A DNA stretch of 64,000 bases from Aquificota bacterium (GCA_013153635.1 JAADDZ010000007.1:1-64000); one strand, 5' to 3'. Shown: positions 47,401-56,565, counted from the first letter of the stretch. Translations and numbers: made by a program. The notes: generated by a model from the sequence alone, not told the origin.

Positions 47401-47421
47401 ATGATTTTTGGTAAAAATCAT
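47401..47421. promoter_or_regulatory. Perfect inverted repeat before petABC
   Basis: ATGATTTTT-GGT-AAAAATCAT is a perfect 9-3-9 dyad. It lies in the divergent region between petA and the MlaF-type gene, close to the petA ribosome binding site, and is followed by a related AAAAATGAT. Its symmetry and position fit an operator for petABC or an mRNA hairpin controlling petA. No regulator can be named. Confidence 0.5.
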
Positions 47422-47529
47422 AAAAATGATAACAAATAACTATCGTATTTTCATCGTTAGTGTTTACTTTTTAGTTTTAAATTTTAAATAGATGTATTTT
47501 ATCTAAATTCTGATAAAATTTGATTAGGA

Positions 47530-48336
47530 ATGAAGAAAAAAATTATAGTCAAAAATCTTACAAAAAAGTTTGGTGATAAAGTAGTACTGGACAACATTTC
47601 CTTTGAGGTATATGAAAACGAAGTTTTTGTATTGATGGGAGGAAGTGGTAGTGGTAAAAGTACTACTATAAAACATATTATCGGTCTTTTAAAGCCTACT
47701 TCAGGTCAGATTATCATAGATGGGGTAGACATAACAAAACTGAAAAAAAGTGAATTAATGGAATTTAGAAAAAAGATGGGCTATCTATTCCAAGAGGGAG
47801 CATTATTTGACAGTCTAAAAGTATGGGAAAACGTAGGTTTTTACTATTTAGAAAATACAAAAATGCCAAAAAAAGAGATATATCTCCTAGCTCAAAAAAA
47901 GTTAGCCTTAGTAGGTTTAAAAGGTATAGAAGAGCTGTATCCATCTCAATTATCTGGAGGAATGAAAAAAAGAGTAGCCCTTGCTAGAGCGATAGCAACT
48001 GACCCGCAGATAGTTCTCTATGATGAACCTAGTTCTGGATTAGACCCAGTTACAACGGCAGTGATTGATGAACTAATCTTATCGTTGAAAAGGAGATTAG
48101 GGGTTACCTCTATAGTAGTAACTCACGATTTACAGAGTGCTTTTTATATAGCAGATAGAATAGCCATGATACATAAAGGTAGGATTCACGCTATTGGAAC
48201 ACCAGAGGAAATCAAGAATAACCCTGACCCGGTAGTTCAGCAATTCATAAATAGAAAGCCTGTAGGTCCTATAACAGAGGATTTTATCAAAAATCTAGAA
48301 AATCTTGACGAAATAGAATCAAAAGAGCATATTTAA
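47530..48336 (+). CDS. MlaF-type ABC transporter ATP-binding protein
   Basis: ATPase of the lipid-trafficking Mla/Ttg2 class. Walker A is GGSGSGKSTTIKHIIGLL, the Q-loop lies in MGYLFQEGALFDSLKV, the signature is QLSGGMKKRVALARAIA and Walker B is IVLYDEPSSGLDP with the H-loop VVTHDL. The FQEGALFDSL segment after the Q-loop is characteristic of MlaF. The C-terminal GTPEEIKNNPDPVVQQFI also matches. The 268-residue length is normal. No mlaE or mlaD follows, so the permease partners are elsewhere. The ATG at 47530 has a weak AGGA just before it. Confidence 0.85.
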   Translation: MKKKIIVKNLTKKFGDKVVLDNISFEVYENEVFVLMGGSGSGKSTTIKHIIGLLKPTSGQIIIDGVDITKLKKSELMEFRKKMGYLFQEGALFDSLKVWENVGFYYLENTKMPKKEIYLLAQKKLALVGLKGIEELYPSQLSGGMKKRVALARAIATDPQIVLYDEPSSGLDPVTTAVIDELILSLKRRLGVTSIVVTHDLQSAFYIADRIAMIHKGRIHAIGTPEEIKNNPDPVVQQFINRKPVGPITEDFIKNLENLDEIESKEHI

Positions 48337-48395
48337 AAATAGATTCTAAGCATTATATATCAAAACTGCTGTTTTTCTATATGGAGGTGGAGGCA

Positions 48396-49970
48396 ATGAA
48401 CAAACTATTAACAGCTTTATTTACTATACCTACCGCTATATTTATCGCTTCGTGTAGTGGAGGAGGTGGTGATAACGATAATGATAATTATAATACTAAT
48501 CCTGACTATAACACAAATACTAACTACAATGATAATTATAATAACAACAACCAAATCACTGGTTATGAAAGCTACCTGTTTTTTGGAAATTCTATGTATT
48601 ATGTGGACCCTACAAAAACTCCTGTAACTGTTCAAGAGCTAACACAAGAGCCTATACAAAATACCTACTTAGTACTAGCGGTTGAAAATTATGACCCTGC
48701 AACAAACAGTTATGAAGGTCTCCATAAGAGATACATACTCTATATATCTAATGGAAAAATATACAAAGCCAATGCCAAAGTCTCATTAGGAACACCTGTA
48801 CCTGAACAGGTTTCTAACATCTCTGATGGGTGTGAATTTGTAGATACTTTCGACGAACCATTACACCCTGACGACTCTTATGCGGTTATAGAGAGAGGTG
48901 GGGTTGATGGAAACTGTCTTACAGAAGGAGATAACACATACTCTTTGATAAAAGTTAGCATGGGTTCTACAGATAGCCCAATAGACCTTACAGGTAAAAA
49001 TATTATAGATGCATTTTCGCATCAAGAAACAGAAATGATAGAGGGCTTTTTAGTATTAGAGACCAACACGCTAAAAGCCTGTGATGAAACTTTAAACAAC
49101 TGTATAGACTTAAAGACAGGTGTTAACAATGTACAGATGATAGGAAAATACGATATGGATACACCTAAATACCTTATAGATATAGATGGAAATCTATATG
49201 TATATGATGGCAGTACAGAAGAATTATCATCAAGTCCTGTATATACTGGATTTGATGCAGATGGTTTCTTATTTGATAAGTATGCTCTATATTTTTACAA
49301 AAATACAGGTACAGTTAAAAAACTATCCTTTCTTAACTGGGGTATAACTGATATATATACCTCGACTGATTACATACAAGATATATACCAAACAAGTGAC
49401 TACATAATAGTTATTATCTCTAATAACACTCTTCCTACTTACACATGGAAAGCTGTATCAAAAACAGGAACAGAAGTTAAAACTATAGATAGTTCTACTT
49501 ATCTATATGATAGTGTATCAACAGGAAACAAGTTCTTCTATACGAAAGTATCAACCTTAGGAGTGAACTACTGCTACTGGATAGATGGAGCTAACACTTC
49601 CACTTGTAGCGGTACACAGGGATACTTGGCAGGAGGTTCTGTAGCAACAGATGCCTCTTTAAAATACGATAAGGAAGAGATTATAGACCATATCCTCGTT
49701 GTAGAAGGGTGTCAGCTTTCTCTATCTGCATGTACCGGAGGTACTGTAAAATTTATAAGAACCGCTGATTTAAATAAAATCACAATAGGAGATTTACCTT
49801 CAGATGGTTTTTCTTTCTCTGCTATTGGAATAGGTAGATACTCTCTTGGTACTATAAATATCCCAACAAATACTGCCTCCCAGACAGATATTATGTTTGT
49901 GGACTTAGGAACACCTTACCTGCAAAAAATTACAAATACACCTGACAAGAGTGAACTGATATTTTTCTAA
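48396..49970 (+). CDS. Asn/Asp/Tyr-rich lipoprotein, unknown
   Basis: The start is set at the ATG at 48396, preceded by GGAGG; a frame beginning at 48381 starts inside the ribosome binding site. The lipobox is FIASC, followed by SGGGG and then about 35 residues of almost only Asn, Asp, Tyr and Thr (NDNDNYNTNPDYNTNTNYND...), a flexible stalk. The remaining 470 residues look like a repetitive beta structure with segments of the kind YLFFGNSMYYVD, YILYISNGKIYKA and LIDIDGNLYVYD, suggestive of a propeller. Several Cys pairs occur (CDETLNNC, CQLSLSAC). I do not recognise the family. Its stop overlaps the stop of the convergent next gene. Confidence 0.72.
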   Translation: MNKLLTALFTIPTAIFIASCSGGGGDNDNDNYNTNPDYNTNTNYNDNYNNNNQITGYESYLFFGNSMYYVDPTKTPVTVQELTQEPIQNTYLVLAVENYDPATNSYEGLHKRYILYISNGKIYKANAKVSLGTPVPEQVSNISDGCEFVDTFDEPLHPDDSYAVIERGGVDGNCLTEGDNTYSLIKVSMGSTDSPIDLTGKNIIDAFSHQETEMIEGFLVLETNTLKACDETLNNCIDLKTGVNNVQMIGKYDMDTPKYLIDIDGNLYVYDGSTEELSSSPVYTGFDADGFLFDKYALYFYKNTGTVKKLSFLNWGITDIYTSTDYIQDIYQTSDYIIVIISNNTLPTYTWKAVSKTGTEVKTIDSSTYLYDSVSTGNKFFYTKVSTLGVNYCYWIDGANTSTCSGTQGYLAGGSVATDASLKYDKEEIIDHILVVEGCQLSLSACTGGTVKFIRTADLNKITIGDLPSDGFSFSAIGIGRYSLGTINIPTNTASQTDIMFVDLGTPYLQKITNTPDKSELIFF

Positions 49971-50875
49971 AATTCAAAATCTAGCTCGTTGTATATCTTG
50001 TATATGTTTTGATTGTGGAACTCTTTAAACATAGGGAACTTTTTGTATTCTATATCTTGTAACTTTTTCTTTATCTCATCGTAAAACAGACCTTCATCTT
50101 TCATCTTTGCTATCTGTGTTCTTAAAAAAGAGATATATTGATAAGTAAAATCAATTGCCTTTTTATCTAGTGGATAATTATGTCCTGCAAAAATTTTATC
50201 TATATCCATCTTTTCCAAATCTTTTAAAACTTTTAGCCAGCCTTTACTACTAGCATTAGAATCTCCCACAAAAGGAATCCTTTTATAAAAAACAAGGTCT
50301 CCCACAAATATAAACTTCCTGTCTGGCATATATACCACTATATCTGTGTTCGTATGTGCTGGAGTCATAGAGATAACCTTAAAAGATTTATCTCCTGTAG
50401 AGATAGTAATCTCATCTCTTACAGTAAAATCAGGGGGAGTTAACTTTACATTTTTGAAAAGATTTTTAAATCTTCTTTTAAAGTTTTCCAAAGCTTCCAT
50501 AGCTTGACCAGACTCATAAAACTTTTTTAGGTTTTTGTGAGCTATTACATAAGCTCCCTCTTTTTTAAACTCTGAAGCCCCATACCAATGGTCTAAGTGA
50601 TAATGTGTTACTATCAGATATTTAATCGGGACATTTTTTTCTTTCTTTAAAAGAGATATAAACTCTCTAGCTAGTTCAGGGGTTGACAAAGAATCTATAA
50701 CCACCCAACCATCTTTTACAAAGATACCATAAGCGTTAGATATAAAACCTCTATTTTTTTCAGAAGGTAGACCATCATAACCTCTAACCATATAAATATC
50801 CTTATCTACTTTTTCTAACTGCATACCATACGAAAACGATAAAATAAAAACCACCAAAATTACTAAAAATCTCAT
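49967..50875 (-). CDS. Exported metallo-beta-lactamase-fold hydrolase
   Basis: Periplasmic MBL-fold protein with a signal peptide (ILSFSYG). The metal motif is THYHLDHWYGA (His91, His93, Asp95, His96), with later ligands in PAHTNTDIVV, VGDLVF and FAGHNYP. The architecture resembles SoxH or quinoprotein-associated zinc hydrolases rather than beta-lactamases. The C-terminus is a helical extension (FLRTQIAKMKDEGLFYDEI ...) ending in LDFEF. No sox gene is nearby, so a link to sulfur oxidation is only a possibility. It is divergent from thrS, and its stop overlaps that of the lipoprotein gene. Confidence 0.83.
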   Translation of the reverse strand: MRFLVILVVFILSFSYGMQLEKVDKDIYMVRGYDGLPSEKNRGFISNAYGIFVKDGWVVIDSLSTPELAREFISLLKKEKNVPIKYLIVTHYHLDHWYGASEFKKEGAYVIAHKNLKKFYESGQAMEALENFKRRFKNLFKNVKLTPPDFTVRDEITISTGDKSFKVISMTPAHTNTDIVVYMPDRKFIFVGDLVFYKRIPFVGDSNASSKGWLKVLKDLEKMDIDKIFAGHNYPLDKKAIDFTYQYISFLRTQIAKMKDEGLFYDEIKKKLQDIEYKKFPMFKEFHNQNIYKIYNELDFEF

Positions 50876-50982
50876 CTTTATCCTCCAAAACTAGCTGATA
50901 CTCTTTAATATACAATTTGTGCAAATAAAATCATCGAACTATCTTATAATAGTTTAAAATCAGCTATAAAAAGAGGAGGAAA

Positions 50983-52938
50983 ATGATAAAGCTAAATATA
51001 GAAGGTTTTGGCGAATACGAATTTGAAGATGGGATAACATTAAAAGAGATAATACAAGCATTAAAACCAGAACATAAAAAACTCCAAAAAAAAGAGAAAG
51101 AAATCGTAGGAGGAAAATTAGACACCCAGATTATAGACTTTCACACCCCAATAAAAAAGAGTGGAACACTCAAATTCATAACAAAAAAAGACCCGGAAAG
51201 TTTAGAAATACTAAGACACAGTTTGGCTCACATATTAGCACAAGCCTTAAAAGAACTCTATGGAGATAAAAATGTCCATTTAGGGATAGGACCCACCACA
51301 GAACACGGCTTTTATTATGATATAGAGGTAGAAGGAAAAAAAATCACAGAGGAGGATTTACCATTAATAGAAGAAAAAATGAAAGAAATAATAAAAACAG
51401 ATTACCAAATCACAAGAAAGGAACTACCTAGAGAAGAAGCGTTACACTTTTTTGAGGAAAAAAAAGAAATCTACAAACTAGATATAATAAGACACCTTAT
51501 CCCCGAAGGAGAACCTGTCTCTATATACGCACAAGGGGACTTTGTAGACTTATGTAGAGGTCCTCACCTACCTACCACAGGTACCGCACCTTTTGCATTT
51601 AAATTAATCTCTGTAGCTGGAGCTTACTGGAGAGGTAAAGAGGGAAATCCTATGTTGCAGAGAATATATGGCGTTGCCTTCTGGACTGAAAAAGAGCTAA
51701 AAAAATATCTAAACATGCTAGAAGAAGCAAAGAAAAGAGACCATAGAAAGATTGGAAAAGAGCTAGAACTATTCATAATAGATGAAGATGTAGGAGGAGG
51801 TTTAGCTCTATGGCTTCCAAAAGGAGCTATCTTGAGAAAAGAAATAGAAGATTACTGGAAAGAAGAACATACAAAAAGAGGGTATCAGCTCGTATACACA
51901 CCTCATATAGGGAAAGAAAAACTATGGCAGACTAGCGGACATGTAGATTTTTATAGAGAGAGCATGTTCCCTGAAATGCAGATAGAAGAAGAAGGATATT
52001 TTGTAAAACCTATGAACTGTCCTTTCCATGTAGAGATATACAAATCAAAGCATAGAAGTTACAGAGAACTCCCTATAAAACTTGCAGAGCTAGGAACTGT
52101 ATATAGATACGAGAGAAGTGGTGTTCTACATGGACTTATGAGAGTTAGAGGATTTACCCAAGATGATGCTCATATAATATGTACAGAAGAACAAGTAGAA
52201 AAAGAGATTAGAGATGTTTTACACCTTGCCCTTGATACTCTTAGAGCCTTTGGATTTGAAGACTTCAAAATATACCTATCAACAAGACCTGAAAAATATG
52301 TAGGTGACGAAAAGATGTGGGAATTGGCTACAGATTCTCTAAAAAAAGCTATAGAGAGTACAGGTCTAGAATATGAGATAGATGAAGGAGGAGGAGCTTT
52401 CTATGGTCCAAAGATAGATGTAAAAATAAAAGATGCCATAGGAAGACTCTGGCAGTGTTCAACAATTCAGTTTGATTTTAACCTACCAGAAAGATTCGAT
52501 ATGTACTATATAGGAGAGGACAATAAAAGACACAGACCTTATATGATACATAGAGCGATTTTTGGTTCTATAGAGAGATTTATAGGAGTTCTTATAGAAC
52601 ATTATGCCGGTTTACTACCTCTTTGGCTATCCCCTGTCCAAGCAAAAATAATCCCAATATCTGATGTACACGTTAAATACGCCCAAGAAGTACAAAATCA
52701 GCTTAAAAATGCTGGTATAAGAGTAGAAGTAGATGACAGAAATGAAAGAATGAACAAAAAAATAAGAGATGCAGAACTAGAAAAAGTCCCATATATGCTG
52801 ATAGTCGGAGATAAAGAATGGCAAACAGGTACAATCTCTGTTAGAACAAAGAAAAAAGGAAACATAGGTATCATGACGATTCAAGAATTTAAAGACAGAG
52901 CATTAAAAAATATAAAAGAAAAAACTATCGAAATCTAA
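50983..52938 (+). CDS. thrS: Threonyl-tRNA synthetase
   Basis: Class II synthetase charging tRNA-Thr. The order is N-terminal TGS domain (residues 1-60), editing domain with HSLAHILAQALKELYGD and FVDLCRGPHLPTTG, then the catalytic core with MNCPFHVEIYKSKHRSYREL (zinc Cys) and RVRGFTQDDAHIIC. The anticodon domain is at the C-terminus (LLPLWLSPVQAKIIPI). All 651 residues are present. A strong GAGGAGG precedes the ATG. A TATAAT at 50945-50950 could be the -10 element, but no good -35 was found. A lipoprotein gene follows after 13 bases. Confidence 0.97.
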   Translation: MIKLNIEGFGEYEFEDGITLKEIIQALKPEHKKLQKKEKEIVGGKLDTQIIDFHTPIKKSGTLKFITKKDPESLEILRHSLAHILAQALKELYGDKNVHLGIGPTTEHGFYYDIEVEGKKITEEDLPLIEEKMKEIIKTDYQITRKELPREEALHFFEEKKEIYKLDIIRHLIPEGEPVSIYAQGDFVDLCRGPHLPTTGTAPFAFKLISVAGAYWRGKEGNPMLQRIYGVAFWTEKELKKYLNMLEEAKKRDHRKIGKELELFIIDEDVGGGLALWLPKGAILRKEIEDYWKEEHTKRGYQLVYTPHIGKEKLWQTSGHVDFYRESMFPEMQIEEEGYFVKPMNCPFHVEIYKSKHRSYRELPIKLAELGTVYRYERSGVLHGLMRVRGFTQDDAHIICTEEQVEKEIRDVLHLALDTLRAFGFEDFKIYLSTRPEKYVGDEKMWELATDSLKKAIESTGLEYEIDEGGGAFYGPKIDVKIKDAIGRLWQCSTIQFDFNLPERFDMYYIGEDNKRHRPYMIHRAIFGSIERFIGVLIEHYAGLLPLWLSPVQAKIIPISDVHVKYAQEVQNQLKNAGIRVEVDDRNERMNKKIRDAELEKVPYMLIVGDKEWQTGTISVRTKKKGNIGIMTIQEFKDRALKNIKEKTIEI

Positions 52939-52951
52939 CTAGGAGGAATTT

Positions 52952-53383
52952 ATGAAAAAATTAAAATATCTAGTACTCTTGTTTTTAACAGTCTTTTTTA
53001 TATCTTGTCAAGAACTGCCACCAGAAGCGTTTCTTATCGAAAAGTACAAAATCACAGGAACAGTTGATATAGACCCAAAGATAAAAGACAAATGCACAGA
53101 AGGTACACTATACATCATAGTCAGACAAGGAGCATCTATACAGCCTTTAGCAGTAAAAAAATACTCAAAATTAGAATTCCCAAAAGAATTCAAAGTTCTA
53201 CCTTCAGATGTTCTGATGGAGAACAGAATAGAAGAGTTTTTTGAAGGAGACCTAATCATAATGGCAAGAATCTCAAAATCAGGCTCACCTATGCCCCAAA
53301 AAGGAGACTGTGAATCTCCAGCCGTTATGATAAACCCCGGAGAAAAAAATGTAAAACTGACAATAAACTCTATAAAGGAATAA
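52952..53383 (+). CDS. Small lipoprotein, unknown
   Basis: A 143-residue protein with a signal peptide and lipobox FFISC. The mature part (KYKITGTVDIDPKIKDKC ... LYIIVRQGASIQPLAVKK ... GDLIIMARISKSGSP ... VKLTINSIKE) reads like a single beta-sandwich with one Cys pair. It resembles small c-type biogenesis or NlpE-like beta domains only in style, and no family is assigned. It has an AGGAGG site, 13 bases after thrS, and cinA starts 1 base after its stop, so it is an operon member. Confidence 0.7.
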   Translation: MKKLKYLVLLFLTVFFISCQELPPEAFLIEKYKITGTVDIDPKIKDKCTEGTLYIIVRQGASIQPLAVKKYSKLEFPKEFKVLPSDVLMENRIEEFFEGDLIIMARISKSGSPMPQKGDCESPAVMINPGEKNVKLTINSIKE

Positions 53384-53384
53384 A

Positions 53385-54566
53385 ATGAAAGGGTTTATAG
53401 TAGTAACTGGGACAGAATTTGTAGATGGGATAAAACCTGAAAAAAACAGTCTACACATAGCAAGAGAATCTCTCCAAAGAGGAATAGAAATAATAGGTAT
53501 ATGTAAAACCCCTGACGATATATACAGGATAGAACAATCAATAAGGTACGCCCTAGACAAAGCAGATATTGTTTTTGTTACAGGAGGATTAGGTGCAACC
53601 TCTGATGACCTAACAAGAGAAGCTATACAAGAAGCCATAGGAGTCCAACTTATATACGACAAAGAGTGGTTAGAAAAATTAAAAAAAGAAAAAGGGAAAG
53701 ATATAACAGAAAAAATAAAAAAACTTGCCAAAATACCATACGGAGCAGTAAAAATCGAAAACCCTGTAGGAAGTGCTGTAGGATTTTTAAAAGTACTAGA
53801 AAACAAAGTAATAGTAGCCCTCCCGGGGATACCTTCAGAACTAAAAGCGATGTTACCTATAGTGTTCGAAAAGCTAAACTTAAAAGAAAAAACAAAAAAA
53901 ATCCATATATTTAGAACATTTGGACTATCAGAGATAGAGATAGACAACTTGCTATCAGACATAGACAATATATATCTAAACACTACCCCAAAAGGAGTAG
54001 ACATATTTTTAAAAGCAAAGAATCAAGAAACATTTCAAAAAAAGATAGAAACAATAAAAAAGCGGCTGAACATCTATATCTATGCAGAAGGTAACACAGA
54101 AATGGAAGAAGTAGTAGGAAAGCTCCTAAAAGAACACCAAAAAACTATATCCACAGCTGAATCATCAACGGGAGGTCTTATAGCCTCCAGACTGATAAAT
54201 GTACCCGGTTCATCTTCTTACGTGATAGGAGGTATAGTTGCATACTCCAACGAAGCAAAAATAGAGATACTCAAAATAAACCCTGAACATATACAAAACT
54301 ATGGAGCTGTAAGTGAAATAGTTGCAGAGCAGATGGCAAAAGGAGTAAAGAACCTTACAAAAACAGACCTAGCCTTAAGCGATACAGGAATAGCTGGACC
54401 CACAGGAGGTACAAAAGACAAACCTATAGGACTACATTACATTGGTTTTGCAACTGAAAAACAGACCAAAGTGTACAAAGAAGTTTTCAAAGGAGATAGA
54501 AACGACATAAGAATGCAAGTCTCCCAATATGCACTAAACTTAGTAAGACTCTACTTAACAAAATGA
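53385..54566 (+). CDS. cinA: CinA-like protein (NMN amidohydrolase)
   Basis: Two-domain protein. The N-terminal MoCF/MoeA-like domain has VTGGLGATSDDLTREA and VALPGIPSELKAML; relatives have ADP-ribose pyrophosphatase activity. The C-terminal domain has TISTAESSTGGLIASRL and ALSDTGIAGPTGGT, the nicotinamide mononucleotide deamidase signature with its catalytic Ser. The start differs from most CinA: MKGFIVVTGTEFVDGIKPEKN, where the usual text is ..IGTELLLGQI.N.. . The 393 residues are near normal. It overlaps lpxK by four bases. Confidence 0.9.
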   Translation: MKGFIVVTGTEFVDGIKPEKNSLHIARESLQRGIEIIGICKTPDDIYRIEQSIRYALDKADIVFVTGGLGATSDDLTREAIQEAIGVQLIYDKEWLEKLKKEKGKDITEKIKKLAKIPYGAVKIENPVGSAVGFLKVLENKVIVALPGIPSELKAMLPIVFEKLNLKEKTKKIHIFRTFGLSEIEIDNLLSDIDNIYLNTTPKGVDIFLKAKNQETFQKKIETIKKRLNIYIYAEGNTEMEEVVGKLLKEHQKTISTAESSTGGLIASRLINVPGSSSYVIGGIVAYSNEAKIEILKINPEHIQNYGAVSEIVAEQMAKGVKNLTKTDLALSDTGIAGPTGGTKDKPIGLHYIGFATEKQTKVYKEVFKGDRNDIRMQVSQYALNLVRLYLTK

Positions 54567-55570
54567 AGATAATTTTATGGACTCTTTCAAAAATCTACGG
54601 TTTTTTAGCAACTAGCAGACGATTTTTTTATGAAAACGGACTTATCCCTCAAAAAAAACTACCTATTCCAGTAATTTCAATAGGAAACCTATCTGTAGGA
54701 GGAACAGGAAAAACACCTATAACTATATTCACAGCAAAAGCCTTACAAAAAAAAGGCTTCAAAGTCTGCGTTTTATCTAGAGGATACAAACGAAAATCCC
54801 AAGAACTGATAATAGCCCAAGACACCAACAACATCTCATATGAAGATGTAGGAGATGAACCTTACATAATGCTAAAACAGAACATACCCATTGCAGTACA
54901 CAAAGACAGATACAAAGCAGGCGTAGAAGCATTAAAAAAGATAAAACCTGATATATTCATTCTAGACGATGGCTTTCAACACTACCAGTTGTACAAAGAT
55001 ATAGACAACCTAGTTACAGATGCCACCAAACCATTCTGGGAAGACCAACTCCTACCCCTAGGAAGATTAAGAGAACCACCGTCTTTCTCCATGTATGCAG
55101 ATAGTATAATAATCACAAGACTCCATCTACTAAAAGAACAAAGACAAAAAGAAATACTTGAACAAGCAAAGAAATTTAACAAACCTGTCTTCATAGCAAG
55201 AGAAAAAATAGAGAAAATCCTAGACCCATTTTCAAACACCTACCCTCTTGAAATTCTAAAAGGAAAAAAGGTTACCGTATTCGCAGGACTAGGGAACAAT
55301 ACCCAATTTTTTGAAACAGTAAAAAAACTGTCCCAAAAATATGACTTTAGTATTGAAGAATTTATATCCTTCCCAGACCACTATGACTACAAAAACTTTA
55401 AACCAAAAAAAGAACGTATCTACTTAACAACAGAAAAAGATATAATTAAAATAAAAGAGAAAAATGTATTTGCCCTAAACTACGAAATAGATATAGACAA
55501 GGATTACGAAGAATTAATTTTAAATAAAATTAAAAAGAGGGAACAAAATGCAAGAAAAACACCCGTTTGA
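54563..55570 (+). CDS. lpxK: Tetraacyldisaccharide 4'-kinase
   Basis: Phosphorylates the lipid A precursor at the 4' position, at the inner-membrane face. The P-loop SIGNLSVGGTGKTPITIF is present, as are KVCVLSRGYKRKS, the catalytic DDGFQHYQLYKDID and GRLREPPSFSMYADSIIIT. The late ISFPDHYDYKNF is also family-typical. The N-terminal IILWTLSKIYGFLATSRRFFY is the membrane-associated helix. The 335-residue length is normal. It shows that the organism makes lipid A, so it is a true Gram-negative. It overlaps cinA and scpA on either side (23 bases with scpA). Confidence 0.94.
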   Translation: MKIILWTLSKIYGFLATSRRFFYENGLIPQKKLPIPVISIGNLSVGGTGKTPITIFTAKALQKKGFKVCVLSRGYKRKSQELIIAQDTNNISYEDVGDEPYIMLKQNIPIAVHKDRYKAGVEALKKIKPDIFILDDGFQHYQLYKDIDNLVTDATKPFWEDQLLPLGRLREPPSFSMYADSIIITRLHLLKEQRQKEILEQAKKFNKPVFIAREKIEKILDPFSNTYPLEILKGKKVTVFAGLGNNTQFFETVKKLSQKYDFSIEEFISFPDHYDYKNFKPKKERIYLTTEKDIIKIKEKNVFALNYEIDIDKDYEELILNKIKKREQNARKTPV

Positions 55571-56168
55571 TATAGTTTTAAAATTAGTTATAAATGGAGA
55601 GATAGACCCGTGGAATGTAGATATAGTCCAACTAGCTGACAAATTTCTCCAAGAGATTAAAAAGATGCATCTTCCAGATTTGAGATTAGCTTCAAAAGCC
55701 CTTTATGCGGCGGCACTTCTCCTAAAAATGAAAGCACAAGCCCTAGATTTAGAAGAAGAGACAGAAGAAGAAAAGATAAAAAGAAAAAAGATATTTGGAA
55801 TAAAACGCTTTTATACAATAGAAGAGATAGCACATGTCCTAAAAAAGCATATATCCCCAGTAATAGAATTCAAACCAAAACCCCAAAGAAAACCTAGAAA
55901 ACCATACATAAGAAAAAAAAGAAAAACTATAGAGATACCTCTTTTTAAGAACTCTTTAGAAGACGCTATAAAACTGTTAGAAGAAGAGTTAGATAAAATA
56001 GACACAAAAATAAAACTGTCCCAGCTAGACTATCCAAACAAAACCCAAGCTTTCGTCGCTCTCTTGTTCTTAAACTATGAAAAAAAGGTAAAACTATCAC
56101 AAAAAAAACCTTTTGATGAGATTTTGATAGAACCTTACAAAGAAAACCTAAAAAAATTTGTCGCTTGA
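55548..56168 (+). CDS. scpA: Segregation and condensation protein A
   Basis: Kleisin subunit of the SMC-ScpAB chromosome condensin. The N-terminal part FDIVLKLVINGEIDPWNVDIVQLADKFL is the SMC-binding signature, followed by ASKALYAAALLLKMKAQAL. The C-terminal winged helix is YPNKTQAFVALLFLNYEKKVKLSQKKPFDEILI. The 206 residues are somewhat short against 230-260, with a lysine-rich linker (PKPQRKPRKPYIRKKRK). scpB is not adjacent. The coding start lies inside the end of lpxK. Its stop codon overlaps the -35 region of the rnpB promoter. Confidence 0.93.
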   Translation: MQEKHPFDIVLKLVINGEIDPWNVDIVQLADKFLQEIKKMHLPDLRLASKALYAAALLLKMKAQALDLEEETEEEKIKRKKIFGIKRFYTIEEIAHVLKKHISPVIEFKPKPQRKPRKPYIRKKRKTIEIPLFKNSLEDAIKLLEEELDKIDTKIKLSQLDYPNKTQAFVALLFLNYEKKVKLSQKKPFDEILIEPYKENLKKFVA

Positions 56169-56192
56169 AAAATTTGAGTAAAGTAATATAAT
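56165..56192 (+). promoter_or_regulatory. Promoter of rnpB
   Basis: TTGAAA (56165-56170), a 16-base spacer and TATAAT (56187-56192). The predicted RNA starts at 56199, six bases after the -10 element. The -35 hexamer contains the scpA stop codon. It is the best promoter match in the window, and gives rnpB its own start inside an otherwise co-directional gene run. Confidence 0.8.
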
Positions 56193-56198
56193 ATTTTT

Positions 56199-56565
56199 GC
56201 CGTAGCTCTCTGGTAGGTTGCAAGAGACTAGGTTCTCTTGAGGAAAGTCCGGACTCCAAAGGGCAGGGAGCTGTCGAAAGACAGGTGGGGGAAACCTCAC
56301 GGAAAGGACCACAGAGAACAGACCGCCGTTTTTGGATACAGACCTAAGGTAGAGATACCAAGTGACTGTATCTGAAAACGGTAAGGGTGAAACGGTAGGG
56401 TAAGAGCCTACCAGCATAACCGGTGACGGTTATGGCTAGGTAACCCCCTCCCGGAGCAATCCCAAATAGGAAGGCGCTTGAGGGTTGCCCGCCTGATGCC
56501 TTCGGGTAGGGAGCTAAGATAAATGACCTACTTCAACAGAATCCGGCTTATAAGGGAGCTACGGC
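56199..56565 (+). ncRNA. rnpB: RNase P RNA (bacterial type A), lacking P18
   Basis: Catalytic RNA for tRNA 5'-end maturation. The ends pair as P1: GCCGTAGCTC at 56199 with GAGCTACGGC at 56565. Universal blocks are GAGGAAAGTCCGGACTCC near the 5' end and ACAGAATCCGGCTTAT near the 3' end, which form P4 and its neighbours, with a GGTAACCCCCTCCCGGAGCAA segment in the middle. At 56504-56530 the strand runs GGGTAGGGAGCTAAGATAAA straight into ATGACC, without the hairpin (P18) that E. coli has here. Loss of P18 is known for Aquificales RNase P RNAs. The RNA is strikingly GC-rich against the AT-rich surroundings, as expected for a thermophile. The ends are set by the P1 pairing and may be off by a few bases. 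Confidence 0.95.

Noticed and set aside
47530-48336. A complete Mla lipid transport operon
   Set aside because: Only the ATPase is present. The next gene is an unrelated lipoprotein, with no permease or MCE-domain protein.
49967-50875. Beta-lactamase resistance gene
   Set aside because: The HxHxDH fold alone does not imply it. The signal peptide, length and helical C-terminus resemble SoxH-type hydrolases instead.
50876-50982. T-box or other leader riboswitch before thrS
   Set aside because: The leader is too short, AT-rich and lacks the T-box consensus. Only a lone TATAAT is visible.
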